Shown here piece by piece: positions 1 to 9,200 of a stretch of 64,000 nucleotides of DNA (positions within the stretch are counted from its first letter, which is position 1; every line of letters starts with the position of its first letter). The position numbers were made by a program, and so were the translations under genes. The notes beneath the pieces are model-generated. The model made no database searches, was not told where the DNA came from, and saw only the letters and a program-made list of their open reading frames with translations. Origin of the DNA: Microglena sp. YARC (lineage: Eukaryota > Chlorophyta > Chlorophyceae > Chlamydomonadales > Chlamydomonadaceae); NCBI GenBank assembly GCA_022414725.1, contig CM039462.1:16553666-16617665 (forward strand), given 5' to 3'.

Positions 1-2
1 AC

Positions 3-329
3 ATGAACATCATCATGGACCCCGACTGCTACCAGCAGACGTACGTGTACGGACGGGACTGCCGCTGGGCGAAGGCGGACCTGCAAGACTCGCTGCTGCC
101 GGTGCTCAGGAGCATCGTGCAGCGAATGAGCAGGGTGAACCCGGCAGAAGCAAGCAAGTACGAGGACGACGCCGCCTTCCTCCAGGGAGGCGCCGGCTCC
201 GTCACCTTCAGGGCCATGCAGGGCATGGCCCTGCACAGCCGGACCTGCGTCAGGGTCCTCTCGGAGAGGGGCGTGCCGCTGCCAGAGGAACTACGGACGC
301 ACTTGCACTTGACAGAACACAATAGGTAA
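3..329 (+). CDS. Hypothetical protein; its C-terminal half recurs as dispersed fragments
   Basis: An open frame of 108 codons starts with ATG at base 3 and has a second ATG at 15; the true start may lie outside the window. No domain is recognised. The main support for coding is that the last 60-70 residues (for example RMSRVNPAEASKYED and the ending LPEELRT) are preserved as protein in two other places on the minus strand, 43766-43880 and 49866-50106, both directly behind ankyrin genes. The ends differ (LPEELRTH here, LPEELRTT there), so this copy may have a substituted C-terminus. Function unknown. Confidence 0.45.
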   Translation: MNIIMDPDCYQQTYVYGRDCRWAKADLQDSLLPVLRSIVQRMSRVNPAEASKYEDDAAFLQGGAGSVTFRAMQGMALHSRTCVRVLSERGVPLPEELRTHLHLTEHNR

Positions 330-349
330 AAAACTGTGCGGGCCCCCCG

Positions 350-445
350 TTCGTCCATTCATTCTCACACGGGCCACGGCGGCTTTCGAAGACCCCCGTC
401 CGTACATTCATTCTCACACACATGCCACGGTAGCTTTCGCAGCCT
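350..445. repeat. Two imperfect copies of a 45-50 bp intergenic repeat
   Basis: A unit starting with cattcattctcacac and ending near gccacggcggctttcg occurs twice here. An inverted relative lies at about 1290-1355, and the gccgcc/gtttgcgtg core recurs in many intergenic stretches (5.9, 31.8, 41.95, 46.5, 48.0, 62.5 kb). Confidence 0.6.
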
Positions 446-522
446 CGTCCATTCAGTCTCACGACCGCATCATACGCGTGCTTTATCTGTGTGTGCGTGC
501 GTGCAGCAATGGATAACAGAGC

Positions 523-1134
523 TCAATCCAATACAGGCCACATCTTCTCACGCATGTCATTGATGACATCTGTAATGCAGAAAGAGTAAACAGCACCCGT
601 GTTGCAGCGTCGCTTGGAGACGCCCCTCAAGCCAAGCTTGGACATCTTGAGACCAAACTTAATCAAGGTGGTTTCATGTTTAGGAGAACCAGGGATCGGG
701 GATAGCCAGTCATTGAACATGGAGAACAAGGTGGCCGCCGTGAAGCTCACAGAATCATCGATACGGGGATGCGAGACGCTCTGCTCTTGCATCAGGTGCA
801 AGAGGAATTGGGACTCAATCAGCAGGATGTCTTCGGGGGTAGCTTTTTCCAGGGTGTACCTCGTGTCCAGGCCGCACTCCTGGACGACCTGCGCCAGCTC
901 AACAACGTCAGCAACAGTCGCCTGTAGCCCCTCCTCCTCGCAGAACGTGACGTAAGCGTTGTACATGCCCGGGGTCGTGGCGATGGCAAAAATGAGCTGG
1001 GATCCATTGGGGTACTGCGAGAGCCTCTTGCAGAACGGCTGGCTGGTCCGGCCGACCTTGACGACCAACGGGGACTTGCCCAGGAACTCTCGCTCGACAA
1101 TGGCGTACACGACGTGCTGGGTGTGGTGCGCCAT
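523..1134 (-). CDS. T5orf172-like protein with internal deletion
   Basis: 203 aa. The N-terminus (VVYAIVEREFLGK ... VVKVGRTSQPFCKRLSQYP) matches the T5orf172 / GIY-YIG-like domain found in phage and giant-virus proteins, with the K-V-G-R-T motif. Directly after the FAI strand the protein jumps to ATTPGMYNAYVTFCEEEGLQ, which in the full-length paralogue (30439-31688) lies about 260 residues further on. The half holding the conserved glutamate of the fold (AEATLL in the paralogue) and the middle region are therefore missing, with the frame kept. The C-terminal ~150 residues have no recognised fold. ATG at 1134 is followed by the same MAHHTQ start as the paralogue and has the same upstream TATA-like box. 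Probably no longer a nuclease; DNA binding is possible. Confidence 0.72.
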   Translation of the reverse strand: MAHHTQHVVYAIVEREFLGKSPLVVKVGRTSQPFCKRLSQYPNGSQLIFAIATTPGMYNAYVTFCEEEGLQATVADVVELAQVVQECGLDTRYTLEKATPEDILLIESQFLLHLMQEQSVSHPRIDDSVSFTAATLFSMFNDWLSPIPGSPKHETTLIKFGLKMSKLGLRGVSKRRCNTGAVYSFCITDVINDMREKMWPVLD

Positions 1135-1184
1135 GGATGATACACAAGGGAAGGGAAGCTTGACTCAACCAAGATGCTTGTCGC

Positions 1185-1198
1185 GAGCTTTATATCGT
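1185..1198 (-). promoter_or_regulatory. TATA-like box for the short T5orf172 gene
   Basis: On the minus strand the sequence reads cgatataaagctc about 55 bases upstream of the ATG. The same box and flanks are conserved 5' of the paralogue at 31688, which supports a promoter role. Confidence 0.5.
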
Positions 1199-1661
1199 GA
1201 TTATCGAGCGTTTTTACGAGGTCCATGCGAGATCCACCATGTCACACATATGACAAGGAGTGACGAGAATCCGTGTGTCATGAATGGGGGGCTGCAAAAG
1301 CCGCCATGGCATATGTGTGTGTGTGTGCGAATGAATGATGGACGGGGTCGCAAATGGTGATCACATGTCAAGCAGAGGTCTGCTAGACAATAGATCTCGT
1401 ATATCGATAGGGGACTCGCGGGCCCCACGGAGTGGGGCAGGGGAATTGAGCTGCAGAAACCTGTCAAGGCATCAATCATCACACGCAAAACTGTGGAAAA
1501 CTGTCGCATCCACACCGTCCATTCATGACACACGGTGGCGGATCATCGCCACTCATCGTCTCGTGGAAGTGGTGTAAACAACGCAGAAGACCCTTTAATG
1601 AACATTATTCTCCTCTTCACAGCCAGCAAGACACATACATACATTTTATTATTGTTCGGTC
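1199..1661. other. Intergenic region made of dispersed repeats
   Basis: No convincing gene. It holds an inverted relative of the 350-445 repeat with a short GT run (about 1290-1355). About 45 bases at 1409-1456 (core ggagtggggcaggggaatt) occur in reverse complement behind both J-domain genes (about 46360-46405 and 60545-60590). Just before the next ATG is an AT-rich tract with catacatacatttta, also seen near 14985. Confidence 0.5.
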
Positions 1662-2591
1662 ATGGTCCTACACATTGAGGAGGACGTCCGCGCGTGCAAC
1701 GGGAGCCATACCGAGATCGCGCGCATCGCGAAACGAATACTTGGAAACCGCATCGCTGCCGCGAGTACGAATGGAAAGCTATTATGGTACGTATTCGACG
1801 GGCGATGGGTGACGGTCGCCAAGTTCCAAGTCAAGCACGAGCTGTCCACCGTTGTTCGAGATCACTTCATGACTGCTCTGCACAAGGAGAGAGCTTACGA
1901 CATGCAGAGCAACGCGATCACAAAGAACGAGACCGCCGAACGGCTAGCGAACATCACCGAGCGCCTCCAGAACACGACCTTCAAGAACAACGTCCTGAAA
2001 GAGATGCTCGAGTACTTTTACAACCCGGACTTCATGAAGAAACTCAACGCCGACCCAAACCTCTTAGCGTTCAACAACGGCGTGTGGGACCTCAAAAACG
2101 GCGTCTTCCGTCAAGGGCATCCGGAGGACATGGTCTCCATGTCCGTGGGATTCGATTACAATGTTGCAGTGTGCGAGGAATCAGCAGACCGCGTGCGGAA
2201 ATACAAGGACACGATGCACCCCGACGACAACCAACGAGAATACCACATCCACACATTTGCTAGACAGCTGTACGGAGACAGCGGATTTGCATACGAGTAC
2301 AAGTTCGATATGCCCGATTCGTTAAAGAAGACCAGTGCCATGTACTTGAACGCGAACGACGCCGTGGCTATGTTCGTCGAAGAGCACGTCGCGGCCAGCC
2401 CGGACAGCGCATTTCTGCTGAAGGAGGCCAAAGAACGCTTCAAGACATGCGAATATTTCAACGGGAAACTCAGCACGATCAAGACGGACCTGGAACGTCA
2501 CCTAAGCGTAAGTTGTCTAGAGCAAAGCCGCGTCAAAAGTCGCGGAAACGAAAATTTGCGAGGGGTTTTCAAAGGATACAGGCTGGTGTAA
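1662..2591 (+). CDS. D5-like primase-helicase remnant lacking the SF3 ATPase core
   Basis: 309 aa. Residues ~30-215 match the D5_N region of NCLDV D5 primase-helicases, with the signature LLAFNNGVWDLKNGVFR followed by GHPEDMVSMSVGFDYN. After FARQLYGDSG (residue ~207) the protein goes straight to the C-terminal part of the family (PDSLKKTSAMYLNANDAV, then a short helical tail ending GVFKGYRLV). The SF3 helicase ATPase core with Walker A, B and C is absent, as is an N-terminal primase domain; family members are normally 700-1000 aa. The deletion keeps the frame, so the product could still be made, but it cannot be an ATP-driven helicase. A short nonsense-mutated relative of its C-terminal part lies at 59192-59285. 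ATG at 1662 follows an AT-rich tract. Confidence 0.75.
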   Translation: MVLHIEEDVRACNGSHTEIARIAKRILGNRIAAASTNGKLLWYVFDGRWVTVAKFQVKHELSTVVRDHFMTALHKERAYDMQSNAITKNETAERLANITERLQNTTFKNNVLKEMLEYFYNPDFMKKLNADPNLLAFNNGVWDLKNGVFRQGHPEDMVSMSVGFDYNVAVCEESADRVRKYKDTMHPDDNQREYHIHTFARQLYGDSGFAYEYKFDMPDSLKKTSAMYLNANDAVAMFVEEHVAASPDSAFLLKEAKERFKTCEYFNGKLSTIKTDLERHLSVSCLEQSRVKSRGNENLRGVFKGYRLV

Positions 2592-2685
2592 AAAATCGAT
2601 TGTTTACACTCGTTGTTCGAGGGTGCGCGGAAACACGTGTCGTCTCAAGCAGACTGTTATTGTCAGATTTGCGAAAACCACCAGC

Positions 2686-2964
2686 TTAGTGTGGCCCATC
2701 TATTTTGATGGTTACGTGCTCAAATGCACTCTCAAATTTATTATTAAAGTATGGAAGATCACATTGTGGAGGCGGGTCAAGTAATTGGATGGTGTACACG
2801 GGTTGCGTACCAAAATCTGCGTGAGGGCCTGCAATGACTTGTAAGCTCGCCCCACAGAGTGGTATGTGTTGTTGCGCAACTCGATAACATGAACCTAGCT
2901 TTATATCTGCTACAAGTAAAGAGGAGACGATTTGTAATGATGCTGTAGCAAACATAATATTCAA
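2686..2964 (-). CDS. Small hypothetical protein (weak)
   Basis: 92-codon frame with an uncharged N-terminus and balanced composition afterwards. No homologue or domain is recognised and nothing in the context supports it beyond the open frame in an otherwise gene-free stretch. Confidence 0.22.
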   Translation of the reverse strand: MNIMFATASLQIVSSLLVADIKLGSCYRVAQQHIPLCGASLQVIAGPHADFGTQPVYTIQLLDPPPQCDLPYFNNKFESAFEHVTIKIDGPH

Positions 2965-3110
2965 TAGCAGCCGAAAATATTTGCATGTGTGAAACGCATA
3001 GACAACATCAATTCAGGGAAACCTATCATTCTACACGTTTGTTCTCATCCTCAAGCAACCAACCTCAAAACTGCTTGTCAAGTGATATATGTCGCCAACA
3101 CTTGGATGAG

Positions 3111-3286
3111 AACCACCGTACCACATTAAACAAGTGGCGGAGCCCCTTTCACCTATTCCCCACAGCGGAGCGACCGGGGGCGACCGGAGGGGAGCCCCCA
3201 CAAAGGAGTCCGCGAGGAACCGAGCGGGTGGGCGACCGGAGGGGAGCCCACATGTCACATCAACCAGCAGACACACTACTGAAATC
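3111..3286 (+). repeat. GC-rich dispersed element, copy 1
   Basis: About 170 bp starting aaccaccgtaccacattaaa and ending ccagcagacacactact. Its core has two copies of cgaccggaggggagccc separated by cacaaaggagtccgcgagg. Six copies occur in the window: three on plus (3.1, 4.7, 5.6 kb), three on minus (32.2, 40.3, 62.6 kb). No long terminal inverted repeat is seen. Confidence 0.85.
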
Positions 3287-3579
3287 ACACACACACACAC
3301 GCAACACCGCTGATGATAGATGCAGGCAGGGAGGGAGCAAGTTGGTTGGTTGTCTGTGCAAGAGGGGAGGAGGGAGCAAGACGCCGCCGACGACAACGTC
3401 AGGAGAACAAGAGACACGCACGCACGCAAACGGAGGGGGGGGAATTCACAGGGGGACCATGGGGTACGGTACAGTACAGTACAGTACATACAGGCAGGAC
3501 CATTTTTTCTCGTCTCTAAGAAATGTATCAAAAAAAAGAGTATCTAACTGAGTATCTAAATAACTGAGTATCTATATAA
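3287..3579. other. Intergenic, low complexity
   Basis: Short CA and G runs and a gtacagtacagtacagtaca microsatellite at about 3470-3490, then an AT-rich tract with three gagtatcta repeats just before the stop of the minus-strand gene. No gene seen. Confidence 0.4.
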
Positions 3580-4476
3580 CTAAAGCTGGCTGAGGGACAG
3601 GGAGCGAAGCTCAATTGAGAGCTCGAAATCATATCGCTTCTTGGCGAGGTACGCCTCACGCTTTGCGGGAGTCTGGTTCATGCATGCTAGGTGCGCGCAC
3701 TTGCCAGATGTGAAGGTCACACCATTGGGGTTGCTTAAGAGCACCTGGTTACGACTACATGGGTTGCCGTGAGTGGTGACAGCAGTGCAGCCCAGGGTGG
3801 GGGAATACCCCACGATGGTCAACTCACCGTGTTTGGAGCCAACAGGAAGCTCGTTCTTTAGAACGAACCCGCGACCAACACGACCGGAGGCCAAGGAGGA
3901 GGACAGGGAGCACGTTGAGAACGAGCCAGCAGGAGAAGCAGCAGGAGTAGCAGCAGCACCAGAAGCAGCAGCAGCAGGAGCAGGAGCAGCAGAAGCAGGA
4001 GCAGGAGCAGCAGAAGCAGGAGCAGGAGCCACAGAGGGTGACACAGAGCGTGAAGCATTGGCGCGGCGCTTTTTACCGCTACTGCCGGACCCCGTGCCAA
4101 CGTCCTCGGTGGTTTCGCCGTCCTTGGGGAGGGAGACGGAGGCACTGGAGAGGGCAAGCACGGAGGAAGTCGCAGAATTATCAGCGACGGCATCCGCAGC
4201 AGCGACTGCAACGGGGAGAAGCATTAGCTGTAGGGGCTCTTTCTCCCCGTTGGGGGAATCTTCGAGAAATTTTTTGTAAGCCATCTTCATTGCGCCGACA
4301 GAGTCGGCGAGGCAATCCGGAACGCTGGTCAGGGATATGATAGCGCTGCAAATGCCCTTCAAATTAGGGACGGTGGCTATATGGGATAGCTTAGTTCGGT
4401 CCTTCTTCTGGACCACGTCGAAGATACAGGTAGTATCGACGAACGCAGTTATCTGGGCAGACATAGAAGTAGACAT
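3580..4476 (-). CDS. Ala/Pro-rich linker protein with C-terminal Cys3His finger
   Basis: 298 aa. A helical N-terminal ~95 residues is followed by a low-complexity linker (residues ~140-195) of APAPASAAPAPASAA-type repeats encoded by a GCT/AGC-rich minisatellite (3940-4035), preceded by a basic GKKRRA patch that could be a nuclear signal. The C-terminal ~75 residues contain GCTAVTTHGNPC then GKCAHLAC, the C-T-A-x-T-x-x-G-x-x-C ... C-x-x-H pattern of small zinc fingers common in giant-virus and algal proteins (DUF5763-like). The rest of the C-terminus is basic and helical. Likely a nucleic-acid or protein-binding factor; function inferred only from the finger. ATG at 4476 is followed by MSTSMSAQ. 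Confidence 0.68.
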   Translation of the reverse strand: MSTSMSAQITAFVDTTCIFDVVQKKDRTKLSHIATVPNLKGICSAIISLTSVPDCLADSVGAMKMAYKKFLEDSPNGEKEPLQLMLLPVAVAAADAVADNSATSSVLALSSASVSLPKDGETTEDVGTGSGSSGKKRRANASRSVSPSVAPAPASAAPAPASAAPAPAAAASGAAATPAASPAGSFSTCSLSSSLASGRVGRGFVLKNELPVGSKHGELTIVGYSPTLGCTAVTTHGNPCSRNQVLLSNPNGVTFTSGKCAHLACMNQTPAKREAYLAKKRYDFELSIELRSLSLSQL

Positions 4477-4691
4477 GACTTGACTTGAAAGATTTCAAAG
4501 GGGAGAGAGGAGATATTGGGATGTAGCAGTTGTTGTTGTTGGTGTTGTTGGAACAAAAAAATGCGTCAATTTTTTTTTTAGCATGGAATGCAACGGTAAC
4601 AACAACAATACAGGTACAGGGACTTGTATACATAAGACATAGACATGTGTCTCAGACACTCTGTACGTGAACAGATGGGATGGATGATGTC
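4477..4691. other. Intergenic, AT-rich
   Basis: Contains poly-A/T runs and a tgttgttgttggtgttgttgg microsatellite-like stretch; no gene seen. Confidence 0.3.
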
Positions 4692-4778
4692 ACAAACAAG
4701 CGGCGGAGCCCCTTTCACCTCTTCCCCCACCGGAGGGGAGCCCACAGTTCACATCAACCAGCAGACACCACACTACTG
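4692..4778 (+). repeat. GC-rich dispersed element, copy 2 (internally deleted)
   Basis: Shows the left end (aagcggcggagcccctttc) joined to the right end (ggaggggagcccacag, then cagcagac); one of the two internal ggaggggagccc units is lost compared with copies 1 and 3. Confidence 0.8.
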
Positions 4779-4921
4779 GATGGATTCATTTTATTGAGCA
4801 TGCAAACACACGCACGCACGTGATAGGATACACAAGAGACAGAACGCATGAACGCACACGCAAAACGGAGGTCCATCATGCAAGCAGGGGATAATAATAT
4901 AAAAGAAGAAGAGGAGAATAC

Positions 4922-5266
4922 ATGGAAACGGAAAACAAAAAAAACAAGATGAAACCTACAAAGACATTGACCGTATCTTTACCTATTGGGTTTCAAATGG
5001 GACTCAAAGAATGGATAGATTCGCAAACACAACACAGGGACGAGGCAATATACGCACTGCTCGCACACGGTCTACACGCAGTGCGGACGATACCAACAAC
5101 AACATCGAAGGATTATGAGGGTCGTCTTTCATGCCGATCGTCGGATACTGATGATGATCCAAATGACATAAGTGAGGCGGCGCACATCCAGGCGAGCGCC
5201 TACAGAGGACCACGGTATGCAGCCTTTGATAAGGATATCGGATCGATGAGAGTGGTGTCAAGGTAG
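4922..5266 (+). CDS. Ribbon-helix-helix-like small protein
   Basis: 114 aa. After a lysine-rich start, residues 14-55 (TLTVSLPIGFQMGLKEW then DEAIYALLAHGLHAV) follow the pattern of a ribbon-helix-helix DNA-binding unit: short strand T-x-T-V-S-L-P, two helices, glycine near the end. The rest is acidic and probably disordered. If correct it would be a transcription factor. Assigned from pattern only; the second half has no support. Confidence 0.5.
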   Translation: METENKKNKMKPTKTLTVSLPIGFQMGLKEWIDSQTQHRDEAIYALLAHGLHAVRTIPTTTSKDYEGRLSCRSSDTDDDPNDISEAAHIQASAYRGPRYAAFDKDIGSMRVVSR

Positions 5267-5432
5267 CCGCCACATCTTGGGAATACGAGAAGCTCCTCTC
5301 ACGTGAGGCTAGATGAAGGATGCTGCTGCTGCTTCTAGAAATGAGGAAGAGAGAACAAAACAAAAGGAAATTATGATGTTACGGGGATCGTCGGGTATTT
5401 TATCAGGCCCCTCCCTCATCTCATCAAGGACG

Positions 5433-5535
5433 GCGACTTTCGCATCAGGCGGCACCTGTGTCGAGTCACATCACATAGCGACCGACCGACCACTCTCATC
5501 ACGGCGGCACCTGTGTCGGCACAGGTGCCGCTATG
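5433..5535. other. Repeat pair ending in a perfect 12-bp hairpin
   Basis: The phrase cggcacctgtgtcg occurs twice. The second copy forms a perfect hairpin: gcggcacctgtg (5504-5515), loop tcgg, cacaggtgccgc (5520-5531). Similar gtcgagtcacatcacat sequence lies inverted at 54540-54640. Could be an RNA 3' end signal or the foldback of a small mobile element. Confidence 0.55.
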
Positions 5536-5570
5536 CCCCTCCCCATCAAAAAATAACGAAAGTAACAAAA

Positions 5571-5733
5571 TACCACCGTACCACATTAAACAAGTGGCGG
5601 AGCCCCTTTCACCTCTTCCCCCAGCGGGGGCGACCGGAGGGGAGCCCCCACAAAGGAGTCCGCGAGGAACCGAGCGGGTGGGCGACCGGAGGGGAGCCCA
5701 CAGTGTAAAATCAACCAGCAGACACACTACTAG
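5571..5733 (+). repeat. GC-rich dispersed element, copy 3
   Basis: Nearly identical to copy 1 across its length, from taccaccgtaccacattaaa to cagcagacacactacta. Confidence 0.85.
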
Positions 5734-5805
5734 GTGCACAAGCAAACACACGCACGTGAAGAAGAGTGATAGGCGAACGGAGGAAACATGTCGCATACTC
5801 GCACT

Positions 5806-5945
5806 TTATCACGACACATGCCGCATCCTCACACACGCATCGCGGCGGCTGCTGTCGAGATGATGCCCACCAACCACTCTCACTCATTCTCACGCACGCA
5901 CTCTATCACGACACACACAAACGGCGGCTTTCGCATCCTCCTCGG
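5806..5945 (-). repeat. 130-bp intergenic module, inverted copy
   Basis: Reverse complement of the module upstream of the ankyrin genes (41.94-42.07 and 48.0-48.13 kb): gtgtcgtgata end, tgtgtgaggatgcggcatg, ctcgacagcagccgc, and gccgtttgtgtg end. Confidence 0.75.
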
Positions 5946-5962
5946 TGTCCATCCTAAGTAGA

Positions 5963-6101
5963 ACGACTGATGTTCGTAAACACAGAAGTTTTTAACACAC
6001 CCAAGTCAGCGACCATTCTTAACGCCAATTTTCTAACTGCGATGTCGTTCATTTATTTCCATCTGATATATATTTCATTTTACTGTTCCGCCGACTGTAG
6101 G
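5963..6101 (+). repeat. Dispersed module ending in the tttcattttactgttccg motif
   Basis: Shared parts: gactgatgttcgtaaaca, aagtcagcgaccattcttaa, gccaattttctaac, then ttactgttccgccgactgta. A partial copy lies at 29970-30045, the best second copy at 36575-36672, and a short inverted piece (gttagaaaattggc) at about 12159-12172. Confidence 0.75.
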
Positions 6102-6207
6102 CACCGCGTGTCAGCTTCCATGTATTGTTTTTCTGATTACCGATTACAGATTCCTTTGTATTCGAGTAAAAAAATATGTGCATTGAAAGTACCAACCCCT
6201 ATATAAT

Positions 6208-9200
6208 ATGATCCGATTGTCTGAAATCTATTCGAAATCACAGTCGACATCAAACATCTTATATAGCGATAATGCACCCATTAAAGGAGTGCGATCGCGA
6301 CCAGGTATTAAAGAAGCACCATCGATGTCATTTGAACAAGATACAGACACAGGAATGTTCAATGCATCAAGTAATGTCATAGGATTTGCTGCAGGAGCAT
6401 ATACTACGCTCATTGCATCATCTTCCAATTTACAAGCCAATACGCAAATCACAACATCTTCAAATATCGTGCCTCTCAACGACAATGTCTCAGAATTAGG
6501 AACAGTAACAAAGAAGTTCGCAAAACTGTATGCAACAGATATCTATGGAACATCTGCTACATTTAACACACTCGGAGGAACGTCCATCTCAAGTATCGTC
6601 ACTTCCACAAGTAGCAATGTCGCAGCCAGTTCTGCAGCGGTCAAATCAGCATACGATAGTGCCGTCTCAGCTTCCAATCAGACGTACGGCATCGGGTCCC
6701 TCGATAGCAATGGCGATATCCTTCTCGGGGGCAACTTGCGCATCTCCGAAACTGCCAATATATACAAAGGTACAGAGGTATTCAGTAGCGGCGGAATGAA
6801 CATCGACGGATACTCTTGGAATTACTTGGCCAATTACGTCATTCCCCGACGTGTCTACCCTAAACCATTGACAAATACTGAATCCGCCTATCTCTTCACA
6901 GGCGCGGCGCAAGACCACTCGGCCTATGTACGCAATGGCGAGCTGTTCGTATACGGTCGCAACAACTATGGGCAACTGGGTCTAGGCCACACGTCCAACA
7001 CTATCACAGTACCCACCAAGGTGCCAGGCATCAATAATGCGTCGTTGGTAGCATGTGGCGAAGGCTTCACCCTCTGCATTCGCACAGACGGTACCGCTAT
7101 CTCTACCGGTCTGAACGACAACGGACAGTTGGGTATAGGTTCGACTGTGACTACCTCAAACTTTAGTATTGTAGCAGGCGTTTCAAATGCGATTGCTGTT
7201 GCTGCAGGTTACACACACTCCATGTATCTGACATCAAATGGAGTCGTTGTGAGTGCAGGAAGCGATGCTAACGGACAGCTGGGAAGAGGCGCATCCTCAG
7301 CCAATGTGGTGATCAATTCCAATATCGTGCCCATGCTCATGCCTGAAGGTAGCAATGTGCCCGCACGCTCCATCTCTGCCGGGGGGTACCACTCGGCTGT
7401 CCTCTTAAACAACGGTAGCGCCTACCTTTGTGGAAAGAACGATCAGGGACAATGTGGTGCATCTACTACACTCGTTCCACAGGCCAATTCATTGGGTATC
7501 ATCCCCTCGCTCTCGAATGTGGTAGATGTTGCATGTGGACACGAACATACGCTCTTCACGTGCTATGATGGACAGGTGCTAGGTGTAGGGCGTAACGATC
7601 GTGGTCAATTGGGACAGGGAAATAAGACGTCTCCTGTGACGTTGGTTGTACAGGCGCTAGAAGGCGGAGGCGCAGGCTCTAAAAACGGTTTGTCGGTCGA
7701 GATCGCTGCAGGCTTCAACCATTCGGCCTTAATAAAAAATGACAGCACCATCTTCGTGTTCGGTGCCAATGATAAGGGTCAATTGGGTTTAGGAGAGACC
7801 ACCACAGAATCGTTGACACCGACACAACTTGTGGGATATGCGGGCTACGATATCGCATGCGGCTGGAACCATACGGTGATCTCGACCACACCGGATCCTC
7901 TGGTATTTAACTTTACCGGAAACAATGCACTGATCGCGTTTGGTGATAATGCATACGGACAGGTGGGTGATAACAATCCAAATGTGACGACACAGTGGTT
8001 CCCGAACCGTATCCATGAAGGAACGTTCAAGAAAACGTTGGGGGTGGGATGTAATACAATTTCATCCGCCTACGTTGATTCGGACGGAGTGTTGTTCATT
8101 ACAGGTTCTAATACTTATGGTCAACTCGGGGATGAAACAGCAATCAACAAAAGCACGTTCAGACCCGTTTCACGCCTGATGAAGGAAGGAAGACGGATCG
8201 TGGCCATTGCGGGCGGCTACTATCACACGCTTGCCCTTGACTCTACGGGACGCGTGCACGCATGGGGATACAACCTATACGGCAATCTCGGAAATAATAC
8301 TACCACTAATTCATCAGTCCCGATCGATGTCTCGAGCTTCGGATCTCTTGTCGGTAAAACGATCGTGGCCATTGCGGGCGGTCAATATCACACGCTTTCC
8401 CTTGACTGTACGGGACGCGTGCACGCATGGGGATTTAACAACAGCGGTCAGCTAGGAAATAATACTACAACAAATTCATTAGTGCCGATCGATGTATCGA
8501 GTTTCGGATCTCTTGTCGGTAAAACGATCGTGGCCATTGCGGGCGGTCTACATAACACGCTTGCCCTTGACTCTACGGGACGCGTGCACGCATGGGGATA
8601 CAACCAATTCGGCCATCTCGGAAATACTACTACCACTCAATCAAATGTTCCGATCGATGTATTGAGCTTCGGATCTCTTGTCGGTAAAACGATCGTGGCC
8701 ATTGCGGGCGGCTTCTTCCACACGCTTGCCCTTGACTCTACGGGACGCGTGCACGCATGGGGAAGAAACACCGAAGGCCAGCTCGGAAATAATACTACTG
8801 GCACTAATTCATCAGTCCCGATCGAGGTATCGAGCTTCAGATCTCTTGTCGGTAAAACGATCGTGGCCATTGCGGGCTGCGACCGTCACACGCTTGCCCT
8901 TGACTCGACGGGACGCGTGCACGCATGGGGATACAACAATTTAGGCCAGCTCGGAAATAATACTACCACTCAATCAAATGTTCCGATCGATGTATCGAGC
9001 TTCGGATCTCTTGTCGGTAAAACGATCGTGGCCATTGCGGGCGGCTTCTTCCACACGCTTGCCCTTGACTCTACGGGACGCGTGCACGCATGGGGAAACA
9101 ACCAATTCGGCCAGCTCGGAAATAATACTACCACTCAATCAAATGTTCCCCTCTTAATCGACAAGACCGCGCGTGACTACCATCCTCGTGTCTTATCGAC

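Noticed and set aside
3031..5796. Arg/Pro/Gly-rich frames over the GC-rich elements (both strands)
   Set aside because: They follow the repeat wherever it lies and end in unrelated sequence; the repeat itself explains the open frame.
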